Positions 1 through 7,350 are shown, numbered from the stretch's first letter. The stretch: DNA of 32,306 nucleotides from Pseudomonas benzenivorans (GCF_900100495.1 NZ_FNCT01000027.1:1-32306), one strand, 5' to 3'. Notes: generated by a model not told the origin, from the letters alone. A program made the numbers and translations.

Positions 1-149
1 AGGGTCTTGTGCTGAATCTCTACGACGACCGAGGCATGGATGTAGTAGCTATAAAAAGAGAGCCCCTACTGTCTTTATACAAAATCCATAACGAGTGGCT
101 ACTGAACTACGACAGAGAACACATTGATGAGGTGTTCTCGCAAATATAA
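1..149 (+). CDS. Truncated cassette gene, DUF3885-like C-terminus
   Basis: This is the 3' end of a gene cut by the window edge; codons run in frame from base 3 to a TAA at 147-149 and give 48 residues. The tail reads NLYDDRGMDVVA followed by LYKIHNEWLLNYDRE and ends HIDEVFSQI. From memory this matches the C-terminus of DUF3885 proteins, a family of unknown function often found in mobile or cassette contexts. Base use is AT-richer than the chromosomal genes to the right. The stop codon lies inside the first bases of an attC site, the usual layout for an integron cassette gene. The family call rests on a short tail, so it is moderate; that it is a coding 3' end in a cassette is more secure. Confidence 0.6.
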   Translation, partial: GLVLNLYDDRGMDVVAIKREPLLSLYKIHNEWLLNYDREHIDEVFSQI

Positions 150-216
150 CAACTGGTTCAAGTCGTTCGCTTCGCTCACTCGGGACCGGCTAAAGCCGGC
201 CCCTTAACCAAACGTT
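144..216 (+). other. Integron attC site 1, interrupted at its 3' core by the IS
   Basis: An attC recombination site lies directly after the first cassette gene. It starts with a 5' core (ATATAAC, 144-150), carries the motif CGTTCGCTTCGCTCACT also present in attC 2, and has an inner hairpin (CCGGC-taaa-GCCGG). It runs to GTT at 214-216. The 3' core is split: GTT at 214-216 is followed by the IS end, and GTTAGAG resumes at 1996. Removing the IS with one GTT restores a core site fitting GTTRRRY closely. Long shared central motifs between neighbouring attC sites are typical of chromosomal-type integrons of Pseudomonas. Confidence 0.8.
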
Positions 217-1995
217 GAGGCTGTAGAAAAACCTGCTGCCACCCGATTCGCAGGCTGATAATCTCCAACTCATTCAATCGCAGGGAGGCGCGGGGCGATG
301 CCTCGGTTCAAGGCCGTTCACAAGGGGCTCAAGCTCCTGCCCATCGACTTCGACAAGCAGTTGCTGCCCGGCACCTTCGAGCACGCCCTGTGCTATTTGG
401 TCGATTGCGAACTGGATCTCGCCGACTTCCACGCCCGCTACCGCAACAGCATCGAGGGCGCACCGGCCTACGATCCGGCCGTGCTGCTGAAGATCGTCCT
501 GCTCGCTTACAGCCGCGGCATTATCAGCAGTCGCCAGATGGAAGCGGCCTGCCGCGAGCATGTGCTGTTCATGGCCATCTCCGGCGACAGTCAGCCACAC
601 TTCACCACCCTCGCGCAGTTCGTCTCCAACATGGGCGACCTGGCCGCCAAGCTGTTCGCCCAGGTACTCGTGGTCTGCGACCGGCAGGGCCTGATCGGCC
701 GCGAGATGTTCGCCATCGATGGGGTCAAGTTGCCGAGCAATGCCAGCAAGGCCAGGAGCGGCACCCGCGCCGACTTCCTGCGCCAGGCCGAGAAGATGGA
801 GAAGGCCGCCGAGGCGATGATCGAGCGCCAACGCCAATGCGATAAGCAACCCGAGGACGAGGCGCAGCGCAGCGCCCGCAAGCTGGAGCGACTGCAGGCC
901 GATGCCCGCCAGCTACGCGCCTGGCTCAAGGACAACCCCGAGGACCGCAAGGGCGCCAAGGGGCGGATCAACCTGTCCAACCGCACCGACAACGAGTCGG
1001 CCAAGATGGCCACCGGCAAGGGCGTGATCCAGGGCTATACCGGCGTCGCCACGGTGGACGAGAAGGCGCAGATCATCGTCGAGGCCCAGGCCCAGGCCCA
1101 CGGCACCGGGTCGGAACAGGCCCTGCTCGAGCCCGTCATCGACGCCACCAGCCCACTGCGCAACGCCGACACCTGCTACACCGCCGATGCCGGCTACCAC
1201 AGCCGCAAGGCGCTGGAACAACTGGAGGCCGCCGGCATTGCCGCCTTTATTCCCGACAACGGCTACCGCACGCGTGACGCGCGTTATGCCGGGCAAGCGC
1301 GCCACACCGAGAAAGCCGACCCGCTCTGGGACAAGCGCCCCAAGCGCGTCAGCAGCCACTGCTACACCCCAGCCGATTTCCACTTCGATCCGCTGCACAA
1401 GACCTGCACCTGCCCGGCCGGCAAAACGCTGTACGGCAACGGCAGTCACTGCCTGATCAAGGGCCAGCCGGCGATCAAGTTCAAGGGCGCGCTGCGCGAC
1501 TGCCTGAGCTGCCTGCAGCGCAAGCAGTGCCTGCGCACGCCGGAGAAAAACGCCGCGCGCCAGGTGGCGTTCTTGCTGCCGAAGGCCGAGCAGGACAATG
1601 CCCTGACCCGCATGCGCCGACGCATCGACAGCGATACCGGCCGCGCCATGATCACCCGCCGCTTCGCCACCGTGGAGCCGGTATTCGGCAACCTGCGCCA
1701 TAACAAGCGCCTGAATCGCTTTAACCTGCGTGGCCGGGAACGGGTGGACGGGCAGTGGAAGCTCTACTGCATCACCCACAACATCGAGAAACTGGCCCAT
1801 CGCGGGGCCTGGTCATGAAAAGCCGCTCGCAGAAACCCCTCCAGATGCCCCTCACGCCCCCTGTCAAAGCCCGTGAATGGCCAATCACTCACCGATACCC
1901 CAACAACTCTTATTGCCGGATACGCTCTCAGCTTCTCGAAAAAAGCTCTGTGAGCGTTGAGGGCGGGAGTGTTTTTGGGGTTTTTCTACAGCTTC
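217..1995 (+). mobile_element. IS1182-family insertion sequence, apparently complete
   Basis: The element is 1779 bp with 17-bp terminal inverted repeats: GAGGCTGTAGAAAAACC at 217-233 and its complement at 1979-1995 with one mismatch. It is flanked by GTT on both sides (214-216, 1996-1998), read as a 3-bp target duplication. It contains one full-length transposase gene with an intact DDE triad. About 80 bp precede and 177 bp follow the gene; the 3' part holds an imperfect hairpin near 1924-1955. The element is GC-rich, unlike the cassettes around it. Its insertion point is the 3' core of attC 1. Because TIRs, reading frame and flanks are all intact, it may still be active. Confidence 0.88.
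298..1818 (+). CDS. IS1182-family DDE transposase
   Basis: This 506-residue protein cuts and joins the IS ends during transposition. The N-terminal domain has the family signature DPAVLLKIVLLAYSRG, then SSRQMEAACREHV. The likely catalytic residues are D141 (FAIDGVKLPSNAS), D297 (YTADAGYHS) and E460 (FATVEPVFGNLRHNKRLNRF). A helical, basic, probably coiled-coil stretch spans about residues 160-215. A Cys-rich insert lies before the last catalytic residue (CTCPAGK, CLSCLQRKQC). Length is usual for IS1182. The ATG at 298 follows a GGGAGG ribosome site, and no frameshift is visible. It is the only gene of the IS. Family assignment is strong; activity is inferred from intact residues and ends. Confidence 0.92.
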   Translation: MPRFKAVHKGLKLLPIDFDKQLLPGTFEHALCYLVDCELDLADFHARYRNSIEGAPAYDPAVLLKIVLLAYSRGIISSRQMEAACREHVLFMAISGDSQPHFTTLAQFVSNMGDLAAKLFAQVLVVCDRQGLIGREMFAIDGVKLPSNASKARSGTRADFLRQAEKMEKAAEAMIERQRQCDKQPEDEAQRSARKLERLQADARQLRAWLKDNPEDRKGAKGRINLSNRTDNESAKMATGKGVIQGYTGVATVDEKAQIIVEAQAQAHGTGSEQALLEPVIDATSPLRNADTCYTADAGYHSRKALEQLEAAGIAAFIPDNGYRTRDARYAGQARHTEKADPLWDKRPKRVSSHCYTPADFHFDPLHKTCTCPAGKTLYGNGSHCLIKGQPAIKFKGALRDCLSCLQRKQCLRTPEKNAARQVAFLLPKAEQDNALTRMRRRIDSDTGRAMITRRFATVEPVFGNLRHNKRLNRFNLRGRERVDGQWKLYCITHNIEKLAHRGAWS

Positions 1996-2011
1996 GTTAG
2001 AGGTCAAGCCA

Positions 2012-2422
2012 GTGACATTGGATGCCGCCGAAAAAAGCTCGAAGACAGCCCTTCGCCATCAAACCATCTGGTGTGTTCTTTTGTTTTGCGCCACAGCCAG
2101 CTGGCTTTATCAAAGTTATTTTACCGAAGCAGTTGCTCTATTTTCCGCGACAGCTATTTATCTAGCACTTTCAGTTGCAAATTATAAAATTAAAAACAAA
2201 CTGGTTTGGCTATGCATAATCCCAGCCGCCGGAACCATTGTCATTGCCGCATTGCCTTTAGCCAATCTTTGGTATTACCTATTCACAAGCATCACAGAAA
2301 AGCCTATGAACATAAACCTCATAGGAGCACTTGGAATAATGCTTTTAAATTCCTTTCTCGGCATAGTTGCACCATCGCTGGTATGCTGGGCACTGCTAAT
2401 AGTTCGTCGCAATGCCCTCTAA
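2012..2422 (+). CDS. Cassette-encoded small membrane protein, unknown function
   Basis: This is a 136-residue protein of no family I recognise. A short charged N terminus (AEKSSKTALRHQ) is followed by about four hydrophobic segments, near residues 18-35, 40-57, 64-86 and 104-130, with a positive end (VRRNAL). It is probably an inner-membrane protein. The start is a GTG at 2012; AGAGG, contributed by the attC core sequence GTTAGAGG, lies about eight bases upstream and is the best ribosome site. The stop lies in the first bases of attC 2, as expected for a cassette. The gene is AT-richer than its chromosomal neighbours. It is the only cassette between the IS and the MITE, so the two related elements bracket it. 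Confidence 0.7.
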   Translation: MTLDAAEKSSKTALRHQTIWCVLLFCATASWLYQSYFTEAVALFSATAIYLALSVANYKIKNKLVWLCIIPAAGTIVIAALPLANLWYYLFTSITEKPMNINLIGALGIMLLNSFLGIVAPSLVCWALLIVRRNAL

Positions 2423-2488
2423 CAATGCGCTCAAATCGTTCGCTTCGCTCACTGGTACGGCGTTCCGCCGCCCCTTAGCTTAATCGTT
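2417..2488 (+). other. Integron attC site 2, interrupted at its 3' core by a MITE
   Basis: The site starts with the 5' core CTCTAAC (2417-2423), which overlaps the stop of the preceding cassette gene. It continues with CAAATCGTTCGCTTCGCTCACT, nearly the same as attC 1. An inner palindrome (ACGGCGTTCCGCCG) follows, and the site reaches GTT at 2486-2488. The 3' core is split by a 168-bp element; GTTAGCG resumes at 2657. CTCTAAC pairs with GTTAG-type cores as expected. No integrase gene is visible, so this belongs either to the distal part of an integron or to a cassette cluster lacking an integrase. Confidence 0.8.
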
Positions 2489-2656
2489 GAGGCTGTAGAA
2501 AAACCTCAAGGCCTATTCAAGAGCCTTACTGTACGCGAAATCTGGAGGAGTTAAGCGAGATGAAGATGTTAGATTTCAAGAGAGATGCTGGTATTTGGCT
2601 AAAAAATAGCCAGAATCCCAGCCGCAGAATTTGCCATTTAGTTTTTCTACAACCTC
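2489..2656 (+). mobile_element. MITE-like 168-bp element with IS1182-type ends
   Basis: The left end GAGGCTGTAGAAAAACC (2489-2505) is identical to that of the complete IS. The right end (2640-2656) is its complement with two mismatches. GTT flanks both sides. The interior has no evident similarity to the IS beyond the ends and is too short for a transposase, so it would need the IS enzyme to move. An ATG at 2560 with an upstream GGAGG opens a 33-codon frame that ends in the attC core (TAG at 2659-2661); I see no sign that it is a real gene. Confidence 0.75.
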
Positions 2657-2672
2657 GTTAGCGGCTTACAAA

Positions 2673-3209
2673 ATGAAGAGCCTAATCTGCGTGCTGATCC
2701 CTATCACCTCAGCTTGTTATGCACCATTACCTGATGGTGTCATCTACAAGGAAATCGAAGGTCCTGCATTTTTCCTAAAAGACTACGCTCTCACCTTTCC
2801 CAAGGTTCGAGTTGGAGAGAAGCAAGAGTGGTGCGTTGAGGGGGTAAAATTTCACAATCAAACGCCGTCACTAAACTTGACGCTAACCAGCCCAAAAGCT
2901 TTCAATCCACGAGAGTCTACTGTTAACGCAGCTCTAAGCATCACAAACTCAACAGGAACCACCATACTTAATGCAAGCGGACTCTTGAAAGATCCATGCT
3001 GCCATAGAGAACCAAGCACTTGGGCATCCCAATATTTTCACTATTCAAATGCACCAAAAACCACAAACTCTGTCCGCTACGAGGTCATGGACCAATACAA
3101 AATTGACTTCGATAAAGAGAAAATGTGTATGTCGGTAGAAATATCTACGACGGACACAGCTATGCAGGGCGCTGAAGCTCACATCGAGTTCTATTCTGGT
3201 TGGAAGTGA
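2673..3209 (+). CDS. Cassette-encoded lipoprotein, unknown function
   Basis: This 178-residue protein is of no recognised family. The ATG at 2673 is chosen because it begins a lipoprotein signal peptide: MKSLICVLIPITSACYAP, with a lipobox ending in Cys15. The in-frame start 14 codons earlier would read through the MITE end and spoil the signal. The mature part is polar and probably beta-rich (NLTLTSPKAFNPRESTVNAALSI). It contains a Cys pair (DPCC) and ends EAHIEFYSGWK. It is probably anchored in the cell envelope. It is AT-rich like the other cassette genes and lies just after the core site of attC 2. No intact attC follows it, so it looks like the last cassette, with a lost or decayed site. 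Confidence 0.7.
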   Translation: MKSLICVLIPITSACYAPLPDGVIYKEIEGPAFFLKDYALTFPKVRVGEKQEWCVEGVKFHNQTPSLNLTLTSPKAFNPRESTVNAALSITNSTGTTILNASGLLKDPCCHREPSTWASQYFHYSNAPKTTNSVRYEVMDQYKIDFDKEKMCMSVEISTTDTAMQGAEAHIEFYSGWK

Positions 3210-3542
3210 GAATGCCGCAACAATGCGTATATGGACTCTCCCCATAAGCAGTGAGAAGTAGCTTTTCCAACCCTGTCGTCAGCGTGGTTGCATTCGTATA
3301 TTCGGCCTGTGCGGGGCGCTATCGCCCTGGCCATTCTGTAGTTCGCGCAGCGGGGGCCAAGCGCTCAATAGTTGAACGCCTCAAGGCTCCGGCGGTGGTC
3401 AGGCCAAGCCGAGCCAGGGAGATCGCACAGGCGCTCTCTCGCCTGTCCGCAAGGAGCTATAACTTAAATTGACTGTCTGCCCGCTGTCGCGCGGGCAGCG
3501 CGGTGCGCGTCACGCATCAGGCGGGAGAAGGCGGCAAGACGG
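3210..3542. other. Gap at the array/chromosome boundary, no convincing gene
   Basis: GC content rises from the cassette level to the chromosomal level across this stretch. Right after the lipoprotein gene, GCCGCAACAATGCG (about 3214-3227) resembles the first bases of attC 2, but no proper partner core follows at the right distance. It may be a decayed attC. A GC hairpin, GCCCGC-tgtc-GCGGGC-like, lies near 3478-3495. An open frame at 3251-3472 has no ribosome site or recognisable domain. Confidence 0.4.
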
Positions 3543-3567
3543 GACTCCCAGACCTGCGGAGGGAGTC
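3543..3567 (+). promoter_or_regulatory. Hairpin covering the ribosome site of the next gene
   Basis: GACTCCC (3543-3549) and GGGAGTC (3561-3567) are perfect inverted repeats with an 11-base loop, ending right before the ATG at 3568. The likely Shine-Dalgarno bases GGAGGG (3558-3563) are partly inside the 3' arm. Pairing in the mRNA would hide them, so translation may be controlled here. The structure is seen; the regulation is inferred. Confidence 0.4.
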
Positions 3568-3762
3568 ATGCACAAACCCAATATCAAGGCGCAGCGCCTG
3601 ACGTCGTTGTTCATTCTGGGCGGGGCGCTGTTCAACTACCCGCTGCTGGCGCTGTTCAATCGGCCCGGCTGGGTACTTGGCGTGCCGGTCTTGTATGCCT
3701 ACGTGTTTGCCGCCTGGTTGCTGTTGATTGCCCTGCTGGCCCTGGTGATCGAGAAGAAATAG
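3568..3762 (+). CDS. Small membrane protein paired with the SLC5-type sensor
   Basis: This 64-residue protein has two predicted transmembrane segments (about residues 11-29 and 36-59) and a basic end, EKK. It begins MHKPNIKAQRLTSLF and contains NYPLLALFNRPG between the helices. The ATG at 3568 follows GGAGGG at good spacing. It ends 53 bases before the large SLC5-GGDEF-EAL gene and is probably cotranscribed with it. Small two-helix proteins before SLC5-type genes are a known arrangement; CbrX before CbrA in Pseudomonas is the closest parallel I know. By analogy it may assist or modulate the SLC5 domain of its neighbour, but no function is proven from sequence. Confidence 0.75.
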   Translation: MHKPNIKAQRLTSLFILGGALFNYPLLALFNRPGWVLGVPVLYAYVFAAWLLLIALLALVIEKK

Positions 3763-3815
3763 TGGCCGTGCGCTGCCGCCCTGTTGTGCATCCCGCCAAA
3801 GCGGAGGGCTGAGCC

Positions 3816-6800
3816 TTGCCTGCCTGGGTCATCGCCGTCACGGCCAGCGCCTATCTTGGCCTGCTCTTCGCCATCGCCTATCACGGCGACCGGGCGGCCG
3901 CCGCCGGGCGCAGCCTGATCGCCAACCCCTATGTCTATTCGCTGTCGCTGGCGGTGTATGCCACCGCCTGGACCTTCTACGGCAGCGTGGGCCGCGCCGC
4001 CAGCAGCGGCATCGGTTTCCTGCCGATCTACCTCGGGCCTACGGTGATGGCGGCGCTGTGGTGGATCGTGCTGCGCAAGATCGTCCGGATCGCCAAGGAC
4101 AATCGCCTCACCTCGCTGGCCGACTTCATCTCCTCGCGCTATGGCAAGAGCGCGGCGCTGGCCGGGCTGGTGACGGTGATCGCGCTGGTCGGGGTGACGC
4201 CCTACATCTCGCTGCAACTGAAGGCCATTTCCACCAGCTTCGACGTGCTGCGCGGCTATCCGGCGATCCTGGCCACGGCACAGCCGGCGGCGAGTTCGAT
4301 CCTCGACGACACGGCGTTCTACGTGGCCTTGATCCTGGCGGCCTTCACCATCGTGTTCGGCACCCGCCATCTGGATGCCGCGGAGCGCCACGAGGGCATG
4401 GTCGCGGCGATCGCCTTCGAGTCGCTGGTCAAGCTGCTGGCCTTCCTGGCCGTCGGGGTCTTCGTCACCTACGGCCTGTACGACGGCTTCGCCGATCTGT
4501 TCGCCCAGGCGGCGCGGGCGCCGGAGATCGCCGCGGTATTCACCATCGGCGGCGGCTCGACCGACGTCTACCACAGCTGGGCCTCGCTGTTCTCGCTGGC
4601 GTTCCTGTCGATGCTGGCGATCATGTTCCTGCCCCGCCAGTTCCAGGTGGCGGTGGTCGAGAACGTCGACGAGGCGCACCTGAACAAGGCGATCTGGCTG
4701 TTCCCGCTGTACCTGTTGCTGTTCAATATTTTCGTCCTGCCGATCGCCTTCGGCGGCCAGCTGCACTTCGCCGGCGCGGCCGACCCCGACACCTTCGTGC
4801 TGATCCTGCCGCTGTCCGAGCAGCAGCGGGCGCTGGCCCTGCTGGTGTTCCTCGGGGGGTTCTCCGCCGCCACCGGGATGGTGATAGTCGAGACCATCGC
4901 CCTGTCGATCATGGCCTGCAATGACCTGGTGATGCCCATCCTGCTGCGCATCAAGGCCCTGCGCCTGGCCGAGCGCGAGGACCTGTCCGGCCTGCTGCTG
5001 GCCATCCGCCGCGGCACCATCGTGCTCGAGCTGCTGCTCGGCTATGCCTATTACCGGCTGGCAGGGGAAGCCTATGCGCTGGTGTCCATCGGCCTGATCT
5101 CGTTCGCCGCGGTGGCCCAGTTCGCCCCGGCGCTGCTCGGCGGTATCTACTGGAAAGGCGGGACCCGCGCCGGGGCCCTGGCCGGGCTCGGTGGCGGTTT
5201 CCTGGTGTGGGCCTATACCCTGGTGCTGCCCGCCTTCGCCCGCTCCGGCTGGCTGCCGATGGAGCTGCTCGAGCAGGGGCCGTTCGGCATCGCCCTGCTG
5301 CGCCCGCAGAGCCTGTTCGGCCTGGGCGGCCTGGACGAGATCACCCATGCGATGCTGTGGAGCATGTTCGCCAACGTCGGCGCCTACCTGGCCGTATCGG
5401 TGCTGAGCGAGCAGAGCGAGATCGAGCAGACCCAGGCCACGCTGTTCGTCGATGTGTTCAAGCACGACCGCGGCGCCGAGCGTGCCTGGCGGGTCAGCGG
5501 CTCGCTGCCGGATCTGCATGCGCTGCTGACGCGCTTTCTCGGCGCCGACAAGGCCAGGGAAGCCTTGACCGCCTACGCCCGGAGTAATCATGGCGAGGAC
5601 TGGCCGCGGGAGATCGACGCCAAGCTGGCGCGCTACGTCGAGGAGCTGCTGGCCGGGGTGATAGGCGCGGCATCGGCGCGGGTCATGCTCGCCTCGGTGG
5701 TCGAGGTGCAACTGTTGCGCGACAGCCTGACCGGCTTGCCGAACCGGGCGCTGCTGCTCAGCCGCCTGGGCGATGCGCTGAACCGCTGCAAGCTGGAGCC
5801 CGGTCGCGGCTTCGCCCTGCTGTACCTCAGCCTGGATCGCTTCAAGGTCATCACCGACAGCCTCGGCAGCGCCGCCGGCGACGAGTTGTTGATCGCCGTC
5901 GCGCAACGTCTCGGCAGCGATCTGGGGCCGGGCGTCACCCTCGCCCACCTGCACGGCCAGGATTTCGCCATCCTGCTCGACGAGGTGCAAGACGCGAGCG
6001 AGGCGACGCGCTTCGCCGACCAGCAGCACGAGGCCCTGGCGGCTGGCTTCAACGTCGAGGGGCGCGAGCTGTTCAGCACCGCCAGCATCGGGGTGATCGC
6101 CGTCGCCAGGGCGGCCTATGCCGACCCGAACGACGTGCTGCGCGATGCCGAAACCGCCAGCCATCGGGCGCTGGAGAAAGGCGGGGCGTGCAGCGAGCTG
6201 TTTGCGGCGGATATGCGCGAGCGGGTGGTCGCCCTGCTCGCCATGGAAACCGAACTGCACCAGGCGGTACTCAAGGGCCAGGAGTTCCTGGTGTTCTACC
6301 AACCCATCGTCGAGCTGCGCAGCGGCAGCCTGGCCGGCTTCGAGGCACTGGTGCGGATGCGCCGACCGGACGGCAGCCTGGTTCCGCCCGGCGAGTTCAT
6401 CCCGCTGACCGAGGAAACCGGCCTGATCGTCCATATCGGCCGCTGGGTGCTGATCGAGGCGTGCCGGCAGATGCGCGCCTGGCAGCTGAGCTACCCGGAG
6501 CATCCCCCGCTGCAAGTGAGCGTGAACCTGGCCGGGCGGCAGTTCGTCCAACCCGACCTGACCGCGCAGATCGAGGCGGCGCTGCAGGAGTCCGGCCTGG
6601 ACAGCCGCAGCCTCAAGCTGGAGGTCACCGAGACGCTGATCATGGAGCATGCCGACGCCGCGGCGACGGTGCTGGAGCAGTTGCGCAGCCTGGGCGTCAA
6701 GTTGCTGATGGACGATTTCGGCACCGGCTATTCATCGCTGTCCTACCTGCACCGCTTCCCGGTCAACACGCTGAAGATCGACGCCTCCTTCGTGCGGCGC

Positions 6801-7016
6801 ATGGACGTGGAACGCAAGGAAGCGGACATCATCCAGACCATCGTCACCCTCGGTCACAGCCTGGGCATGGACCTGATCGCCGAAGGCATCGAGAAGCAGG
6901 AGCAACGCGCCCAGCTGCAGGCGCTGGGCGTCGAATATGGCCAGGGCTATTACTTTGCCCAGCCGCTGGATGCCAGCGCCGCCGAGCAGCTGATCGCCAG
7001 CGGGCGGCGCTGGTAG
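3816..7016 (+). CDS. SLC5-domain sensor with degenerate GGDEF and EAL phosphodiesterase
   Basis: This 1066-residue inner-membrane protein is predicted to break down cyclic di-GMP in response to a transported or sensed solute. Residues 1 to about 520 form a sodium:solute symporter-like domain of about 13 helices. Residues 535-630 resemble the linker after the transporter part of CbrA-type kinases. A GGDEF domain follows (DSLTGLPNRALL from residue 636), but its signature is HGQDF (713-717), so cyclase activity is unlikely. The EAL domain is intact: E843 in GFEALVR, D966-D967 in MDDFGTGYSSL, K987 in LKIDASF, E1023 in AEGIE, then QGYYFAQPL. The start is a TTG at 3816 behind GGAGGG, upstream of the first helix. 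The joined architecture is clear; ligand and real transport activity are unknown. Confidence 0.9.
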   Translation: MPAWVIAVTASAYLGLLFAIAYHGDRAAAAGRSLIANPYVYSLSLAVYATAWTFYGSVGRAASSGIGFLPIYLGPTVMAALWWIVLRKIVRIAKDNRLTSLADFISSRYGKSAALAGLVTVIALVGVTPYISLQLKAISTSFDVLRGYPAILATAQPAASSILDDTAFYVALILAAFTIVFGTRHLDAAERHEGMVAAIAFESLVKLLAFLAVGVFVTYGLYDGFADLFAQAARAPEIAAVFTIGGGSTDVYHSWASLFSLAFLSMLAIMFLPRQFQVAVVENVDEAHLNKAIWLFPLYLLLFNIFVLPIAFGGQLHFAGAADPDTFVLILPLSEQQRALALLVFLGGFSAATGMVIVETIALSIMACNDLVMPILLRIKALRLAEREDLSGLLLAIRRGTIVLELLLGYAYYRLAGEAYALVSIGLISFAAVAQFAPALLGGIYWKGGTRAGALAGLGGGFLVWAYTLVLPAFARSGWLPMELLEQGPFGIALLRPQSLFGLGGLDEITHAMLWSMFANVGAYLAVSVLSEQSEIEQTQATLFVDVFKHDRGAERAWRVSGSLPDLHALLTRFLGADKAREALTAYARSNHGEDWPREIDAKLARYVEELLAGVIGAASARVMLASVVEVQLLRDSLTGLPNRALLLSRLGDALNRCKLEPGRGFALLYLSLDRFKVITDSLGSAAGDELLIAVAQRLGSDLGPGVTLAHLHGQDFAILLDEVQDASEATRFADQQHEALAAGFNVEGRELFSTASIGVIAVARAAYADPNDVLRDAETASHRALEKGGACSELFAADMRERVVALLAMETELHQAVLKGQEFLVFYQPIVELRSGSLAGFEALVRMRRPDGSLVPPGEFIPLTEETGLIVHIGRWVLIEACRQMRAWQLSYPEHPPLQVSVNLAGRQFVQPDLTAQIEAALQESGLDSRSLKLEVTETLIMEHADAAATVLEQLRSLGVKLLMDDFGTGYSSLSYLHRFPVNTLKIDASFVRRMDVERKEADIIQTIVTLGHSLGMDLIAEGIEKQEQRAQLQALGVEYGQGYYFAQPLDASAAEQLIASGRRW

Positions 7017-7152
7017 GCAGGGCCGCGCCACATCCTCTGCCAGCGAAGCCGTTCGCGAAAGCGGCATAAACAAAGGCTTCGCGGCCAAGCCCCCTTATCA
7101 AACAAGAAATAACTCATTGTTTTATATATATATAAATTATATCTGCACAAAG
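7017..7152. other. Intergenic stretch with an AT-rich island
   Basis: No gene is seen. A run of A/T including TTTATATATATATAAATTATAT (7121-7142) stands out in a very GC-rich region, just before a long palindrome. It might hold a promoter or a protein-binding site, but no clear -35/-10 pair can be defended. Confidence 0.3.
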
Positions 7153-7240
7153 ACCTGTAGGAACGGGGGGGACGCCTAGTTCCATGCCCGCGAAACGCAT
7201 CGCGGCCATGGGACTGGGCGTCCCCGCCGCTCCTACAGGT
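7153..7240. repeat. Long palindromic repeat (TGTAGGA family), copy 1
   Basis: An 88-bp inverted repeat with perfect outer arms (ACCTGTAGGA and TCCTACAGGT) and inner arms around GGGGACGCC and TCGCGGCCATGGGACTGGGCGTCCCC. Copies lie at 8999-9094 and 26191-26273. Such hairpins are the intergenic REP-like repeats of pseudomonads. It could form a stem-loop at the 3' end of the phosphodiesterase mRNA. The stretch from 7241 to 7350 shows nothing else definite. Confidence 0.75.
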
Positions 7241-7350
7241 ACCCACAAGCCGATAGACGCAATTACCCCCCAGTTTGCTGCGCGACAGCGCGGCGTCTGG
7301 ACGACGGGGGATCTCCTAGAGGGGAGCGACGTGGGCGACTATCGCCCCCC

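Noticed and set aside
217..1995. The IS region being itself a gene cassette with its own attC
   Set aside because: The boundaries (TTGAGG... and ...G/TTAG) could look like cassette joints, but the 17-bp inverted ends, the MITE with the same ends, and the lack of a proper attC at the right end favour transposition.
2560..2661. A 33-codon frame inside the MITE
   Set aside because: It has a fair ribosome site but ends by chance in the attC core and resembles nothing known.
3214..3377. A third attC site ending at GTTGAAC (3371-3377)
   Set aside because: GTTGAAC fits GTTRRRY, but the distance to the CAAC-like left end is too long and the complementary arms and shared central motif are missing; at most a decayed site.
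3251..3472. A 73-codon frame at the array boundary
   Set aside because: Basic, unstructured composition, no ribosome site, no family resemblance.
3699..6650. Very long minus-strand open frame (983 codons) opposite the SLC5-GGDEF-EAL gene
   Set aside because: It mirrors the third-position GC of the true gene, is Gln/Gly/Ala/His-rich with no domain, and has no ribosome site; a codon shadow.
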